A stretch of 64,000 bases of DNA from JBGPLJ01 sp963826145 (GCA_963826145.1 CAWGVW010000001.1:1674001-1738000), one strand, 5' to 3'; counted from the stretch's first letter, positions 27,805-36,822 are shown. The notes: generated by a model not told the origin, from the letters alone. Numbers and translations: made by a program.

Positions 27805-29190
27805 TCAGCACTCCGGGACGTTGACCGCAAGTCCGCCCCTGGAGGTTTCCTTGTAGTTGGTCGACATGTCGCGGCCGGTCTGGCGCATGGTTGCAATGAC
27901 CTGGTCGAGCGACACCTTGTGAGTGCCATCGCCCCGCATCGCGAGGCGCGCGGCGTTGATCGCCTTCACCGAGCCCATTGCATTGCGCTCGATGCAGGGA
28001 ATCTGCACGAGGCCCGCGATCGGATCGCAGGTGAGACCGAGGTTGTGTTCCATGCCGATCTCGGCGGCATTCTCCACCTGCTCGTTCGTGCCGTGCAGGG
28101 CCGCGACAAGCCCCGCCGCAGCCATGGAGCACGCGACCCCGACTTCTCCCTGGCAGCCCATTTCGGCGCCCGAGATCGACGCATTCTCCTTGTAGAGCAT
28201 GCCGATGGCGCCGGCTGTCAGCAGGAACCGGTGAATGCCCTCGTCGTTGGCGCCCGAGTCGAAGCGACCCTTCTCAAATCGACAATAGTAGTGCAGCACC
28301 GCCGGGACGATGCCGGCCGCGCCATTCGTGGGCGCCGTCACGACCCGTCCGCCAGCGGCATTCTCTTCGTTGACGGACAGCGCGACCACGTTGACCCAGT
28401 CCATCACGTCGAGCGGTCCCGGTTGAGCCCCGTCGGTGAGCATCCGATACATTCGCGGAGCGCGACGGCGCACCTTGAGCACGCCCGGCAGCACGCCCTG
28501 CTGGCGAAAGCCCCGCTCGACGCAGGCCTGCATGACGTTCCACACTTCCTCGAGCCGGGTGCGAACCTCGGCTTCGTCGCGCCATGCGAGTTCGTTGCGC
28601 CACTGTAGTTCGAAGATTTCGAGTCCGTGCTCGCGGCATTGGGCGAGCAGATGCGCGCCGCTCGAAAAAGGATGCGGCACTTTCGTCGCGGGTTTCGTGG
28701 CGCCCGTGCCGGCCGTGTCGCCGGCGCGCACGACAAAGCCTCCGCCGATGGAATAGAACTCGCCTTCCCGTATGACGCCTCCACCGCCACCAAGCGCCGT
28801 GAAACGCATGCCGTTGCTATGCCCAGGGAGTACCTCGCTGCGCTGAAAGAGGAGCTGCATCGGTTCATCGAAGGCGATCTCGTGCTTGCCGAGGATGCGA
28901 AGCTTCTCGCTCGCGCGGATGCGGGCGACGGCACCCTCCACCGCATCCGGATCGACGGTATCCGGTTCTGCGCCTTCCAGGCCGAGCAGGATGGCTCGAT
29001 CGGTGCCGTGGCCTTTGCCTGTTAGCGCAAGCGAACCGTAGAGGCGTACGACGATTTCCCGCACACCCGGGAGTTCGCCTGCACGCTCGAGGTCAAGTGC
29101 GAATTCACGCGCGGCGCGCATCGGACCTACCGTATGCGAGCTGGATGGGCCGATACCGATCTTGAAGATGTCGAAGACGCTGAGGCTCAT
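27805..29190 (-). CDS. sdaA: L-serine ammonia-lyase, Fe-S dependent, single chain
   Basis: Converts L-serine to pyruvate and ammonia. 461 aa, beta domain first (IGPSSSHTVGPMRAA) and alpha domain after about residue 180. The 4Fe-4S cysteines match the Legionella enzyme by spacing: Cys346, Cys388, Cys399 and the C-terminal residue Cys461, the tail-in-mouth ligand that substrate displaces. Follows putA by 6 nt, so the two amino-acid degradation genes are probably one operon. Confidence 0.97.
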   Translation of the reverse strand: MSLSVFDIFKIGIGPSSSHTVGPMRAAREFALDLERAGELPGVREIVVRLYGSLALTGKGHGTDRAILLGLEGAEPDTVDPDAVEGAVARIRASEKLRILGKHEIAFDEPMQLLFQRSEVLPGHSNGMRFTALGGGGGVIREGEFYSIGGGFVVRAGDTAGTGATKPATKVPHPFSSGAHLLAQCREHGLEIFELQWRNELAWRDEAEVRTRLEEVWNVMQACVERGFRQQGVLPGVLKVRRRAPRMYRMLTDGAQPGPLDVMDWVNVVALSVNEENAAGGRVVTAPTNGAAGIVPAVLHYYCRFEKGRFDSGANDEGIHRFLLTAGAIGMLYKENASISGAEMGCQGEVGVACSMAAAGLVAALHGTNEQVENAAEIGMEHNLGLTCDPIAGLVQIPCIERNAMGSVKAINAARLAMRGDGTHKVSLDQVIATMRQTGRDMSTNYKETSRGGLAVNVPEC

Positions 29191-29196
29191 GTTGGC

Positions 29197-32100
29197 TCAG
29201 TCGCCGAGCGACAGCAGCGTCGTGTTGCCGCCGACCGCGGCGGTGTTGATCGTAACGGTCTGTTCCGTCGTGAAGCGCTCGAGATAATGCGGCCCGCCGG
29301 CCTTGGGACCGGTGCCCGAGAGTCCACAGCCACCGAACGGCTGTACGCCGACGACCGCACCGATCATGTTGCGATTCACGTACACATTGCCGACGCGCAC
29401 GCGATTGGCGATGTAACGCGCCGCCGCGTCAATGCGCGTGTGCACGCCGAGCGTCAGGCCGAAGCCCTTCGCATTGATCGCATCGAGCACCCGTTCGAGG
29501 GCGTTCGCCTCATACCGCACGATGTGCAGGATCGGACCGAAGACCTCGCCGGCCAGTCGATCGAAAGAATCAATCTCGACCGCAAGCGGCGCCACGAAGT
29601 GCCCGCCTGCCGCGCCTCGATCAAGCTTCACCCGATGCTGCCAGCTGGCTCCCCGGACTATTGTCAGGGCATGCGCTTCGAGGCGTTGCTGGGCTTCGGC
29701 ATCGATCACGGGACCGATGTCCGTCGCGAGGTCTGCGGGATCGCCGATGACGAGTTCGTCCATGTGGCCGGCGAGCAGCCGCTCCACGCGGTCCGCGATC
29801 TCATTCTGCAGAAAGAGGACCCGAAGCGCCGAGCAACGCTGCCCCGCGCTGTTGAAAGCCGACAGCACCACGTCGGCGACGACCTGCTCCGCTAGCGCGG
29901 AGCTGTCGACGAGCATGGCGTTCAGTCCGCCAGTTTCCGCGATGAGCGTCGCGATCGCGCCATTGCGTGCGGCAAGGCCGCGGTGAATGACGCGCGCGGT
30001 ATCGGTGGACCCGGTGAACGCGATACCGCCGACACCTTCATGGCGGACGAGTGCGCCGCCAATTTCCGCACCGTCGCCCGGCAGGAATGCAAGCACTTCG
30101 CCTGGGACTCCCGCGGCATGTAGCAGCTCGACGGCGCGCGCCGCGGTGAGGGGCGTCTGCTCCGCGGGCTTCGCAATAACAGCATTGCCGGTGACGAGGG
30201 CCGCGGCGACCTGGCCCGTGAAGATTGCCAGTGGAAAATTCCAGGGGCTGATACACGCGAAGGTGCCACGCCCGCGCGCCGCGAGCTTGTTGCTTTCACC
30301 GGTCGGGCCCGGCAGCACCTGCGGTTCGCCGAATTGCTCGACGGCCTTAGTCGCGTAGTAGCGCAGGAAATCGACGGCCTCCCGTACTTCCGCAACGCTG
30401 TCCGGCAAAGTCTTGCCGGCCTCGCGCACAGCGAGCGACACGAGGCCCGCGCGCTCTTCCTCGAACGCGTCCGCGGCACGCAGGAGAATCTTCGCGCGCT
30501 CCCCGGGACCGACGGCATCCCAGTCCGGCTGCGCGGCCCGGGCAATATCGACGGCGCTCTGCGCGAGCGAAGCATCCGCCTGCTCGACCGTGCCCACCAC
30601 ATCGCGCAAATTCGCCGGGTTTGTCACCGGGCTTGCGATGCCGCGCCGGCGTTCGCCCTTCACGATCGGCGCGGCCCAGGGCTCACGCTCCTGCGACTCG
30701 TTCATCGCGCTCGTCAGCGCCTCAAGCTCGTTGCCGTCCGCAAAATTGACGCCACGCGAGTTGAGCCGTGCGGCTCCAAACAGATTGCGCGGCAACGGAA
30801 TGCGCGGATGCGGAATTTCGCCGAGGCGCATTATCTGATCGACAGGGTCGGCCGCGACTTCGCCGGCCGGCAGACGCTCGTCGACGATGCGATTGACGAA
30901 CGAGGTGTTCGCACCGTTTTCGAGGAGACGCCGCACGAGGTACGGCAGCAGGTCTTCGTGCGCACCCACCGGCGCATAGACGCGGCATTGGGCATTCAGT
31001 TTTTCCGGGCCGACGACTTCGGCATAAAGTTCCTCGCCCATGCCATGCAGGCGCTGAAATTCGAAAGATCGCCCGACGGCACGGGCGCGGGTGATCACCG
31101 TGGCAACGGTATGCGCATTGTGAGTCGCGAACTGTGGATAGAGCGACGTCGCCGATTCGAGCATGTAGCGTGCGCACGCGAGGTACGACACGTCGGTATT
31201 GATCTTGCGGGTAAAGACCGGATAGCCGCCAAGGCCCCGCTCCTGGGCCCGCTTGATTTCGCTGTCCCAGTACGCGCCCTTCACGAGCCGGACGTTGAGC
31301 GTGCGTCGCGAGACGCGAGCAATCGTCTCGAGATAGCGCAGCACGGCGACGGCGCGCTTCTGATACGCCTGCACCGCAAGACCGAAACCCGCCCAGCCGG
31401 CCGTTGCGGAGGAACGGAGCACCGACGCGACGATCTCGAGCGAGATCTCGAGGCGTTCGGACTCCTCCGCATCGACGGTGAGCGCTATGCCTGCCGCGCG
31501 CGCGTGCTCCGCCAGTGTCTGCACCTGCGGCGAGAGCTCGGCGAGCACGCGCCGCCGCTGCGCAAATTCGTAGCGCGGATGCAGTGCCGACAGTTTCACG
31601 GAAATGCTGGCCGTCGCGGGTCCAAAGGACTGCCCGGCGACCGACTTGCCGAGGGCCCCGATGGCCGCGACGTACGCGTCGAAATACCGGATCGCATCCG
31701 CGCTCGTAAAGGCCGCCTCTCCCAGCATGTCGAACGAGTAGCGATACTGCGGGCTCTCGTGCGCGCGTTCGAGCGCTTCCTCGATGGTGCGCCCCATGAC
31801 GAACTGATGACCCATGATGCGCATGGCCTGCCTTAACGCACCGCGGACCACAGGCTCGCCCAGGCGTGAAGCAAGCCGCGCAATGAACGAGCCGGGATCG
31901 CGCGTATCTTCCGGATCCGGCCGGACGATGCGGCCGGTCAGCATCAGGCCCCAGGTCGACGCGTTGACGAAGAGAGAATCTGCTTCGCCCGCGTGGCGCG
32001 CCCAGTCACCCGCGTGAATCTTGTCGGCGATCAGCTTGTCGGCGGTCTCGCTGTCCGGGACTCGCAGCAGCGCCTCGGCGAGGCACATGAGGATGACGCC

Positions 32101-32373
32101 TTCCTTCGAAGCGAGATCGTATTGGCGCAGGAACGCGTCGAGCCCGCTCTTGCCCGAGCGGTTGCGCCGTACGGACTCGACGAGTTGCAGCGTCAGCGCT
32201 TGCGCGGCCGCGGCTTCGCCATCGGGCGGACGTGCAAGCTCGACGAGCTGCCGCACCTGCTGCGTCTCATCGGCGAGGAAGACATCGTTGATCGCGCGGC
32301 CGGATTCGGTCAGCCAGGGATCACGCCCGGAAATCATCGCGCCGGTGGCGCCTGGCTGCCCTTTCGCGGACAT
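29197..32373 (-). CDS. putA: Bifunctional proline dehydrogenase/glutamate-semialdehyde dehydrogenase PutA
   Basis: Oxidises proline to glutamate in two channelled steps. 1058 aa. The FAD-binding PRODH barrel occupies about 110-470 (ISVKLSALHPRYEFAQ, VRLVKGAYWDSEIKRAQERG, RRLLENGANTSFVNR). The aldehyde dehydrogenase part has PWNFPLAIFTGQVAAALVTG, the catalytic Cys in NSAGQRCSALRVLF, and EVFGPILHIVRYE. There is no N-terminal ribbon-helix-helix domain, so this PutA cannot repress its own gene. Start ATG 32373 is 5 nt after GAGGAG. Lies 48 nt after a small XRE regulator gene. Confidence 0.97.
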   Translation of the reverse strand: MSAKGQPGATGAMISGRDPWLTESGRAINDVFLADETQQVRQLVELARPPDGEAAAAQALTLQLVESVRRNRSGKSGLDAFLRQYDLASKEGVILMCLAEALLRVPDSETADKLIADKIHAGDWARHAGEADSLFVNASTWGLMLTGRIVRPDPEDTRDPGSFIARLASRLGEPVVRGALRQAMRIMGHQFVMGRTIEEALERAHESPQYRYSFDMLGEAAFTSADAIRYFDAYVAAIGALGKSVAGQSFGPATASISVKLSALHPRYEFAQRRRVLAELSPQVQTLAEHARAAGIALTVDAEESERLEISLEIVASVLRSSATAGWAGFGLAVQAYQKRAVAVLRYLETIARVSRRTLNVRLVKGAYWDSEIKRAQERGLGGYPVFTRKINTDVSYLACARYMLESATSLYPQFATHNAHTVATVITRARAVGRSFEFQRLHGMGEELYAEVVGPEKLNAQCRVYAPVGAHEDLLPYLVRRLLENGANTSFVNRIVDERLPAGEVAADPVDQIMRLGEIPHPRIPLPRNLFGAARLNSRGVNFADGNELEALTSAMNESQEREPWAAPIVKGERRRGIASPVTNPANLRDVVGTVEQADASLAQSAVDIARAAQPDWDAVGPGERAKILLRAADAFEEERAGLVSLAVREAGKTLPDSVAEVREAVDFLRYYATKAVEQFGEPQVLPGPTGESNKLAARGRGTFACISPWNFPLAIFTGQVAAALVTGNAVIAKPAEQTPLTAARAVELLHAAGVPGEVLAFLPGDGAEIGGALVRHEGVGGIAFTGSTDTARVIHRGLAARNGAIATLIAETGGLNAMLVDSSALAEQVVADVVLSAFNSAGQRCSALRVLFLQNEIADRVERLLAGHMDELVIGDPADLATDIGPVIDAEAQQRLEAHALTIVRGASWQHRVKLDRGAAGGHFVAPLAVEIDSFDRLAGEVFGPILHIVRYEANALERVLDAINAKGFGLTLGVHTRIDAAARYIANRVRVGNVYVNRNMIGAVVGVQPFGGCGLSGTGPKAGGPHYLERFTTEQTVTINTAAVGGNTTLLSLGD

Positions 32374-32421
32374 GCGCACTCCTCTAACGAAGGGCGCGCA
32401 TTGTACCAGCGCATACGCGCG

Positions 32422-32637
32422 TCATTGCGGAACGAAGTGAAAGACCTCTTCCAGAGGCCTCTCGAACACGGCTGCGATTCGAAACGCCAGCTCGAGCGAC
32501 GGTGCGTACTTGTCGCCCTCGATGGCGATGATCGTCTGACGCGTGACTCCAGCCTGGTCCGCGAGGTCCTGCTGCGTCATTTCGTCGGCTTCGAAGCGAA
32601 GCCGGCGCAGACTATTGCGTACCCGCTTCACTGCCAC
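32422..32637 (-). CDS. Small XRE-family transcriptional regulator
   Basis: 71-aa Cro/CI-type helix-turn-helix protein: MTQQDLADQAGVTRQTIIAI is the HTH, followed by EGDKYAPSLELAFRIAAVF and a short end LEEVFHF. This compact type is often paired with a small membrane protein, as here (membrane gene ends 1 nt before its GTG start). It may control the pair, or the downstream putA, whose protein lacks a DNA-binding domain. Confidence 0.9.
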   Translation of the reverse strand: MAVKRVRNSLRRLRFEADEMTQQDLADQAGVTRQTIIAIEGDKYAPSLELAFRIAAVFERPLEEVFHFVPQ

Positions 32638-32638
32638 T

Positions 32639-33061
32639 TCAGCCTCCGAAACGGTAGCGGACGATCTGGCCGAGATAGTGCGCGACCTCGGCGATGATGA
32701 AGGCGAGCAGCAGGAACTGGCTCAGGTACAGCGCCGTGAAGGCGCCTCCCCAGATCATCACAGGCAGGATCCCGCCGCATACGGCGACCGTCAGCGCGAA
32801 GTACGCGTCGCGGTACGATTGCGACGCGATGAGCGTAACGCGCTCATCCTCGTTGTGACGCTTGCTGCCGACGGCGACGACAATATGCGCGACAATGGCG
32901 AGCACCGTCTGAAACAAGATGGCCGCAACGATCGCATGCTGGATGGCGCCCGCGTCGAAATCGGGACGCGCTGTCAACCGAAAGACGTGGATGAAATAGG
33001 GAACGAACACGACGAACATGCTGATGAGGCAGATCCACGCGCTCTTCTCGCGAAACGGCAT
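32639..33061 (-). CDS. Four-helix membrane protein of unknown function
   Basis: 140-aa protein with four hydrophobic segments at roughly 9-27, 43-62, 84-103 and 108-128. I do not recognise a functional family beyond small DUF2178-like membrane proteins that accompany XRE regulators. ATG 33061 has GAGGAG 7 nt upstream. Two genes in one unit with the regulator; divergent from the GNAT gene. Confidence 0.75.
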   Translation of the reverse strand: MPFREKSAWICLISMFVVFVPYFIHVFRLTARPDFDAGAIQHAIVAAILFQTVLAIVAHIVVAVGSKRHNEDERVTLIASQSYRDAYFALTVAVCGGILPVMIWGGAFTALYLSQFLLLAFIIAEVAHYLGQIVRYRFGG

Positions 33062-33083
33062 GACGGCACTCCTCGGTATTGAC

Positions 33084-33099
33084 GTACGGTATACCATAC
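33084..33099. promoter_or_regulatory. Candidate operator in a divergent promoter region
   Basis: GTACGGTATACCATAC is a 16-bp palindrome with one mismatched pair and a perfect GGTATACC core, in the 41-bp gap between the membrane protein and GNAT genes. A Cro/CI-type regulator is encoded two genes away, making it a candidate autoregulatory site. Confidence 0.4.
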
Positions 33100-33102
33100 A
33101 TC

Positions 33103-33636
33103 ATGTCTGGTAAACAATACATTATCGTTGCCGCCACCAAGCGCCTGGTGCTGTGGCAAATGACCGAGGACGACGCGCCCTTCATCCTGGAATTGCTGAA
33201 CGAGCCGCTCTTTCACCGCTTCATCGGCGACAAGGGCGTGCGAAATCTCGACGACGCGCGCAATTACCTGAGGACCGGCCCCATCGCGAGCTACGCGGAA
33301 CACGGCTTCGGCCTCTTTCTCGTCGAGCGCAAATCCGATCACCTCGCCGTCGGAATGTGCGGGCTCTTGAAGCGCACGTCGATGGAGGACGTCGAGGTCG
33401 GATTCGCCTTCCTCGCACGCTACAGCGGCCAGGGCTATGCGACCGAAGCGGGTCAGGCCGTCATGCAGCTCGGGCGGGACAACTTTGGTCTCAAGCGCAT
33501 CGCGGCGATCGCCGACATCGACAATGAGGCATCCGCCAACGTGCTGCGCAAGATCGGCCTGCAGCTGCGCGGCACGATCAAGCTGCCGGAACTCGACTCC
33601 GAGCGGCGCTATTTCCTGCGCACGGAATCGACATGA
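33103..33636 (+). CDS. GNAT family N-acetyltransferase (RimJ/RimL-like)
   Basis: 177 aa. It begins TKRLVLWQMTEDDAPFILEL and contains VEVGFAFLARYSGQGYATEA (CoA pyrophosphate loop QGYAT) and LKRIAAIADIDNEASANVLR, typical of the acetyltransferase_3 group acting on protein N-termini or small amines. Substrate unknown. I use ATG 33103; the TTG 24 nt upstream is in frame but lies in the operator. Overlaps the next gene by 4 nt. Confidence 0.88.
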   Translation: MSGKQYIIVAATKRLVLWQMTEDDAPFILELLNEPLFHRFIGDKGVRNLDDARNYLRTGPIASYAEHGFGLFLVERKSDHLAVGMCGLLKRTSMEDVEVGFAFLARYSGQGYATEAGQAVMQLGRDNFGLKRIAAIADIDNEASANVLRKIGLQLRGTIKLPELDSERRYFLRTEST

Positions 33637-34442
33637 ATCTCCAGGCCATCGCGGATGAAATCAAAGGCGCGCGCGATCTGCGACGGCCGCTCGCGCCAAT
33701 CGCCGCCCGCGTCGCGGGCTTCGACATCGCAAGCGCCTATGAGGTAGCCGACCTCGTCCATCGGGCACGGCTGCGGGACGGCGAGCGTGCCGTCGGCCGC
33801 AAGATCGGCTTCAGCAATCGCGACCTCTGGCCGGTCTTCGGTGTCAGCGCTCCCGTCTGGGGATACCTGTACGACCGGACCGTCGTGCACCTGCCGAACT
33901 CGCGCGGCGACTACTCGATCAGCACGCTGCTCGAACCCCGTATCGAACCCGAGATCGTCGTGCGGTTTTACACGGCGCCGCCCGCGCTTGGAGATCTTGC
34001 TGCCGTGCTCGCGAGCATCGAATGGATCGCACATGGATTTGAAATCGTCGAGTCGCCCTTCCCCGGCTGGAAGATCCAGGCGGCGGACGCAGTCGCCGCT
34101 TGCGCAATGCACGCCGCGCTCCTGGTCGGCGAGCCGCGCTCAGTCGGACAACTGGGACCGGACGTGCTCGCGAAGCTGTCGAACTTCACGCTGACGCTCG
34201 CCTGTGATGGCGAGGTACGCGATCGCGGGGGCGGCGCCAAGGTGCTCGACAGCCCACTCGCTGCGCTCGCCCATCTCATCTCGGTGCTGGCGTCTCAGCC
34301 GCGGGCGCAGCCGCTCGCGGCAGGCGAGATCGTGACGACCGGGACGCTCACCGGGGCGCCCTTGATTCATGCTGATGAAACCTGGAGCACCAAGCTCGAT
34401 GGCATCGATTTGCCTGGGCTTACGCTCAAACTTGGGGCCTGA
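33633..34442 (+). CDS. 2-keto-4-pentenoate hydratase/oxalocrotonate decarboxylase family enzyme
   Basis: 269-aa member of the FAH/MhpD superfamily that handles 2-oxo acids from aromatic-ring cleavage. Recognisable: GRKIGFSNRDLWPVFGVSAP, acidic metal site RIEPEIVV, and GEIVTTGTLTGAPLIHADET. Whether it hydrates or decarboxylates cannot be told from sequence. It is coupled upstream to the GNAT gene (ATGA) and followed 1 nt later by a VOC protein; the three downstream genes look like a small catabolic unit. Confidence 0.85.
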   Translation: MNLQAIADEIKGARDLRRPLAPIAARVAGFDIASAYEVADLVHRARLRDGERAVGRKIGFSNRDLWPVFGVSAPVWGYLYDRTVVHLPNSRGDYSISTLLEPRIEPEIVVRFYTAPPALGDLAAVLASIEWIAHGFEIVESPFPGWKIQAADAVAACAMHAALLVGEPRSVGQLGPDVLAKLSNFTLTLACDGEVRDRGGGAKVLDSPLAALAHLISVLASQPRAQPLAAGEIVTTGTLTGAPLIHADETWSTKLDGIDLPGLTLKLGA

Positions 34443-34443
34443 C

Positions 34444-34860
34444 ATGCTCCGCGTCCGCCAGATCGATCATGTGGTGCTGCGTGTGAGCAACCTCGAGCGC
34501 ATGCTCGACTTCTACTTGAACGTCATCGGCTGCACGCCGGAGAAGAACCAGGCCGACATCGGCCTCTACCAGGTGCGCGCCGGTAGTTCCTTGATCGACC
34601 TCGTGCCGGTCGAGGGCAAGCTCGGCAAGGCGGGTGGCGCGGCGCCAGGCGCTGAAGGTCGAAATCTCGACCACTTCTGCCTGCGCATCGATCCCTTCGA
34701 TGCCGACGAAGTCATCCAACACCTGCGGGACCATGGCGTCGAACCCGGAACCGTCGAATCGCGTTACGGCGCCGAGGGCGATGGACCCTCGATCTACGTG
34801 ACGGACCCCGAAGGCAATATCGTGGAACTCAAGGGCGCCCCGTGGCCGGGACCGAGGTGA
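34444..34860 (+). CDS. VOC family (glyoxalase/dioxygenase fold) protein
   Basis: 138 aa, one pair of beta-alpha-beta-beta-beta modules. Metal ligands appear as His9 (QIDHVVLRV), His76 region (NLDHFCLRI) and Glu at YVTDPEGNIVELKG. This resembles lactoylglutathione lyase-like or isomerase members; the reaction is unknown. Its end overlaps an upstream GTG of the hydrolase frame, but that gene probably starts at 34866. Confidence 0.85.
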   Translation: MLRVRQIDHVVLRVSNLERMLDFYLNVIGCTPEKNQADIGLYQVRAGSSLIDLVPVEGKLGKAGGAAPGAEGRNLDHFCLRIDPFDADEVIQHLRDHGVEPGTVESRYGAEGDGPSIYVTDPEGNIVELKGAPWPGPR

Positions 34861-34865
34861 ACGAT

Positions 34866-35870
34866 ATGAGCGACGAGATCGACCGGCGTTCCTTCTGCGA
34901 AGAGACGCTGGGGCTACTCGCGGTGCTCGGGGCCGCATCAGTACCGACGGCCCAGGGCACGGAAGTGCCGGCGCCGCCGTCCGGAGCCACGGGTTCTACC
35001 CTGCGCTTCTTTCCCGGCTTCAAGGCGCTCCAAATCGAGACGTCGCAGGCGGTGATCAACGGCGTGATCGGCGGAAGCGGACCGCCAGTGCTGTTGCTGC
35101 ACGGCTGGCCGCAGTCCCATCTGCAATGGCGCTCGGTGGCTGCAACGCTCGCCAAGCGATACACGGTGGTCGCCACAGACCTGCGTGGCTATGGCGACAG
35201 CAGCAAGCCGCCCGACGACGAGAATCACGCAGGGCACTCAAAACGCGCGACCGCCGCGGATCAGGTGGCGGTGATGAAATCACTCGGCTTCGAACGCTTC
35301 GCGGTCGTCGGCCACGATCGCGGTGGACGGGTCGCGCACCGAATGGCGCTCGATTTCGCGGGAAACGTCGCCAGGCTCGCTGTGCTCGATATCGTGCCGA
35401 CGTACAAGCTTTTCACGAACGTCACGAAGGAATTCGCGACGGCGTACTACCACTGGTTCTTCTTGATCCAGCCCGCCCCGCTGCCGGAAACGCTGCTCGC
35501 GAACAGCGCGGAGATATTTCTGCGCGGCGCATGGCGAGACCTCATTCCCGGCGCGATAGCGGAACCGGTGTTCGCCGAGTACCTGCGATGTTTCAAGGAT
35601 CCGGCGACGATGCACGCAATGTGCGAAGACTATCGCGCGGCCGCGAGCATCGATCTCGAGCACGACAAGGCGGATCTCGATCGCAAGGTCGAATGTCCGC
35701 TGCTCTCACTCTGGGGCGCCAAGGGCGTGATGGAACGCATGTACAGCGTCGCCGATACGTGGCGCGAGCGAGCATCCCTTGTTGAAGGCAAGGCGCTTCC
35801 CGGTGGCCACTGGCTGACCGAGCAGCTCCCGGATGAGGTGAGCGCCGAACTCATCGCTTTCGTCGGCTGA
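34866..35870 (+). CDS. Tat-exported alpha/beta hydrolase, haloacetate dehalogenase-like
   Basis: 334 aa with a twin-arginine signal (Arg7-Arg8, hydrophobic stretch 14-28). The hydrolase domain has HGWPQ (79-83) as oxyanion loop, nucleophile Asp151 in GHDRGGR, acid Asp175 and His315 (GGHW). Relative to fluoroacetate dehalogenase (Asp110, Arg111, Arg114, Asp134, His155, Trp156), spacing is exact: Asp151, Arg152, Arg155, Asp175, His196, Trp197, the last two in YYHWFFLIQPAPLPE. Epoxide hydrolases share the fold but lack that His-Trp pair. Substrate remains unproven. ATG is 5 nt after GAGGTGA. Its stop lies at the left edge of an inverted repeat. Confidence 0.85.
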   Translation: MSDEIDRRSFCEETLGLLAVLGAASVPTAQGTEVPAPPSGATGSTLRFFPGFKALQIETSQAVINGVIGGSGPPVLLLHGWPQSHLQWRSVAATLAKRYTVVATDLRGYGDSSKPPDDENHAGHSKRATAADQVAVMKSLGFERFAVVGHDRGGRVAHRMALDFAGNVARLAVLDIVPTYKLFTNVTKEFATAYYHWFFLIQPAPLPETLLANSAEIFLRGAWRDLIPGAIAEPVFAEYLRCFKDPATMHAMCEDYRAAASIDLEHDKADLDRKVECPLLSLWGAKGVMERMYSVADTWRERASLVEGKALPGGHWLTEQLPDEVSAELIAFVG

Positions 35871-35950
35871 GAAAGGGGACAGATTTATTTTTCCCCGTAA
35901 TTGGACGTTCGCACCGCAAACGCGGAAAAATAAATTTGTCCCCTTTTCTC
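35869..35950. repeat. REP-like inverted repeat / bidirectional terminator
   Basis: Left arm 35869-35892 (GAGAAAGGGGACAGATTTAT then TTTT) and right arm 35926-35950 (AAAAATAAATTTGTCCCCTT then TTCTC) are near-perfect reverse complements; the differences are one C/T change and one extra T. The AAATAAATCTGTCCCC-type motif is familiar to me from repeats scattered through proteobacterial genomes and associated with REP-type (RAYT) transposases. It separates two convergent genes, overlapping the hydrolase stop and the last codon of the transporter gene, so it may also terminate transcription both ways. Confidence 0.85.
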
Positions 35951-36719
35951 AGCGCGCGGCTTCTTCTTTGAGGCGGTGCGCTGTTGCCGCGCCGAGATAG
36001 CTTTCGATCACGCGCCGGCCGAGATAGATGAGCGGTATCAGAAGGATCGCCATCGCGAGCTTGTAGCAGTAGTTGACGGTACCGACAGCAAGGAAGCGGC
36101 TGATCGGCCAGTGCTGCGGCCCGATCACGAAGGAAATGTAGAGCACGATGAAGCTGTCGATGAGCTGGGAAACCGCCGTCGACGCCGTGGCCCGAAACCA
36201 GATGTGCCGCTCGCCGCTGCGCGCCCGGATGCGGTGAAAGATCACGACGTCGATGAGCTGCCCGATCAGGAACGCGATGATCGAGCCCGCGATGATCCAC
36301 ATCCCCTGTCCGAAGATGTTGGCGAACGCCGCCTGCATGTTGGGTACGCCGCTTGCGGCGCCCGCGCCGATCCACCAGCCGGCGGGCACCACGGAAATCG
36401 CGGCATACGCGACGAGAAACGCATAGGCGACCAACACGACGGCGACATAGGAAATGAAACGCACGCCCCGTACGCCGAAATATTCGTTGATCACATCCGT
36501 CAGGATGAAGACGAGCGGCCAGACCAGGACACCGGCCGTGAGATTGAGCGAGCCGGTCTCGCCATAGAGATTCCAGGTGAGCGGCGCGATGCCGAGCGTG
36601 TCCTCGACGGCGAAGATCTTGACGCCGACGAACTCGGCGATCACCGCATTGGCGACGAAAAATCCGGCAAGGGCTATGAATAGGCGGTTCGGACGCTGGT
36701 CGATCGTTGCATTGAACAT
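35949..36719 (-). CDS. yhhQ: Queuosine precursor transporter (YhhQ/VUT family)
   Basis: 256-aa inner-membrane protein with six to seven hydrophobic segments. Family marks: NLTAGVLVWPLVFILTDVIN, YFGVRGVRFISY, FLIGQLIDVVIFHRIR and ASTAVSQLIDSFIVLYISF. Imports preQ0/preQ1 bases for tRNA queuosine synthesis. Single gene, convergent with the hydrolase across the inverted repeat. Confidence 0.92.
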   Translation of the reverse strand: MFNATIDQRPNRLFIALAGFFVANAVIAEFVGVKIFAVEDTLGIAPLTWNLYGETGSLNLTAGVLVWPLVFILTDVINEYFGVRGVRFISYVAVVLVAYAFLVAYAAISVVPAGWWIGAGAASGVPNMQAAFANIFGQGMWIIAGSIIAFLIGQLIDVVIFHRIRARSGERHIWFRATASTAVSQLIDSFIVLYISFVIGPQHWPISRFLAVGTVNYCYKLAMAILLIPLIYLGRRVIESYLGAATAHRLKEEAAR

Positions 36720-36822
36720 AGGCGGCAGTATGCCCGCCGGCTCCGGTCACCTCAACGCTTCAAGCCTGCGCGAAGCGGCTTGATCGCGACGCGCTCCCGG
36801 TTGTTGCCGGCAGCCGATGTGT

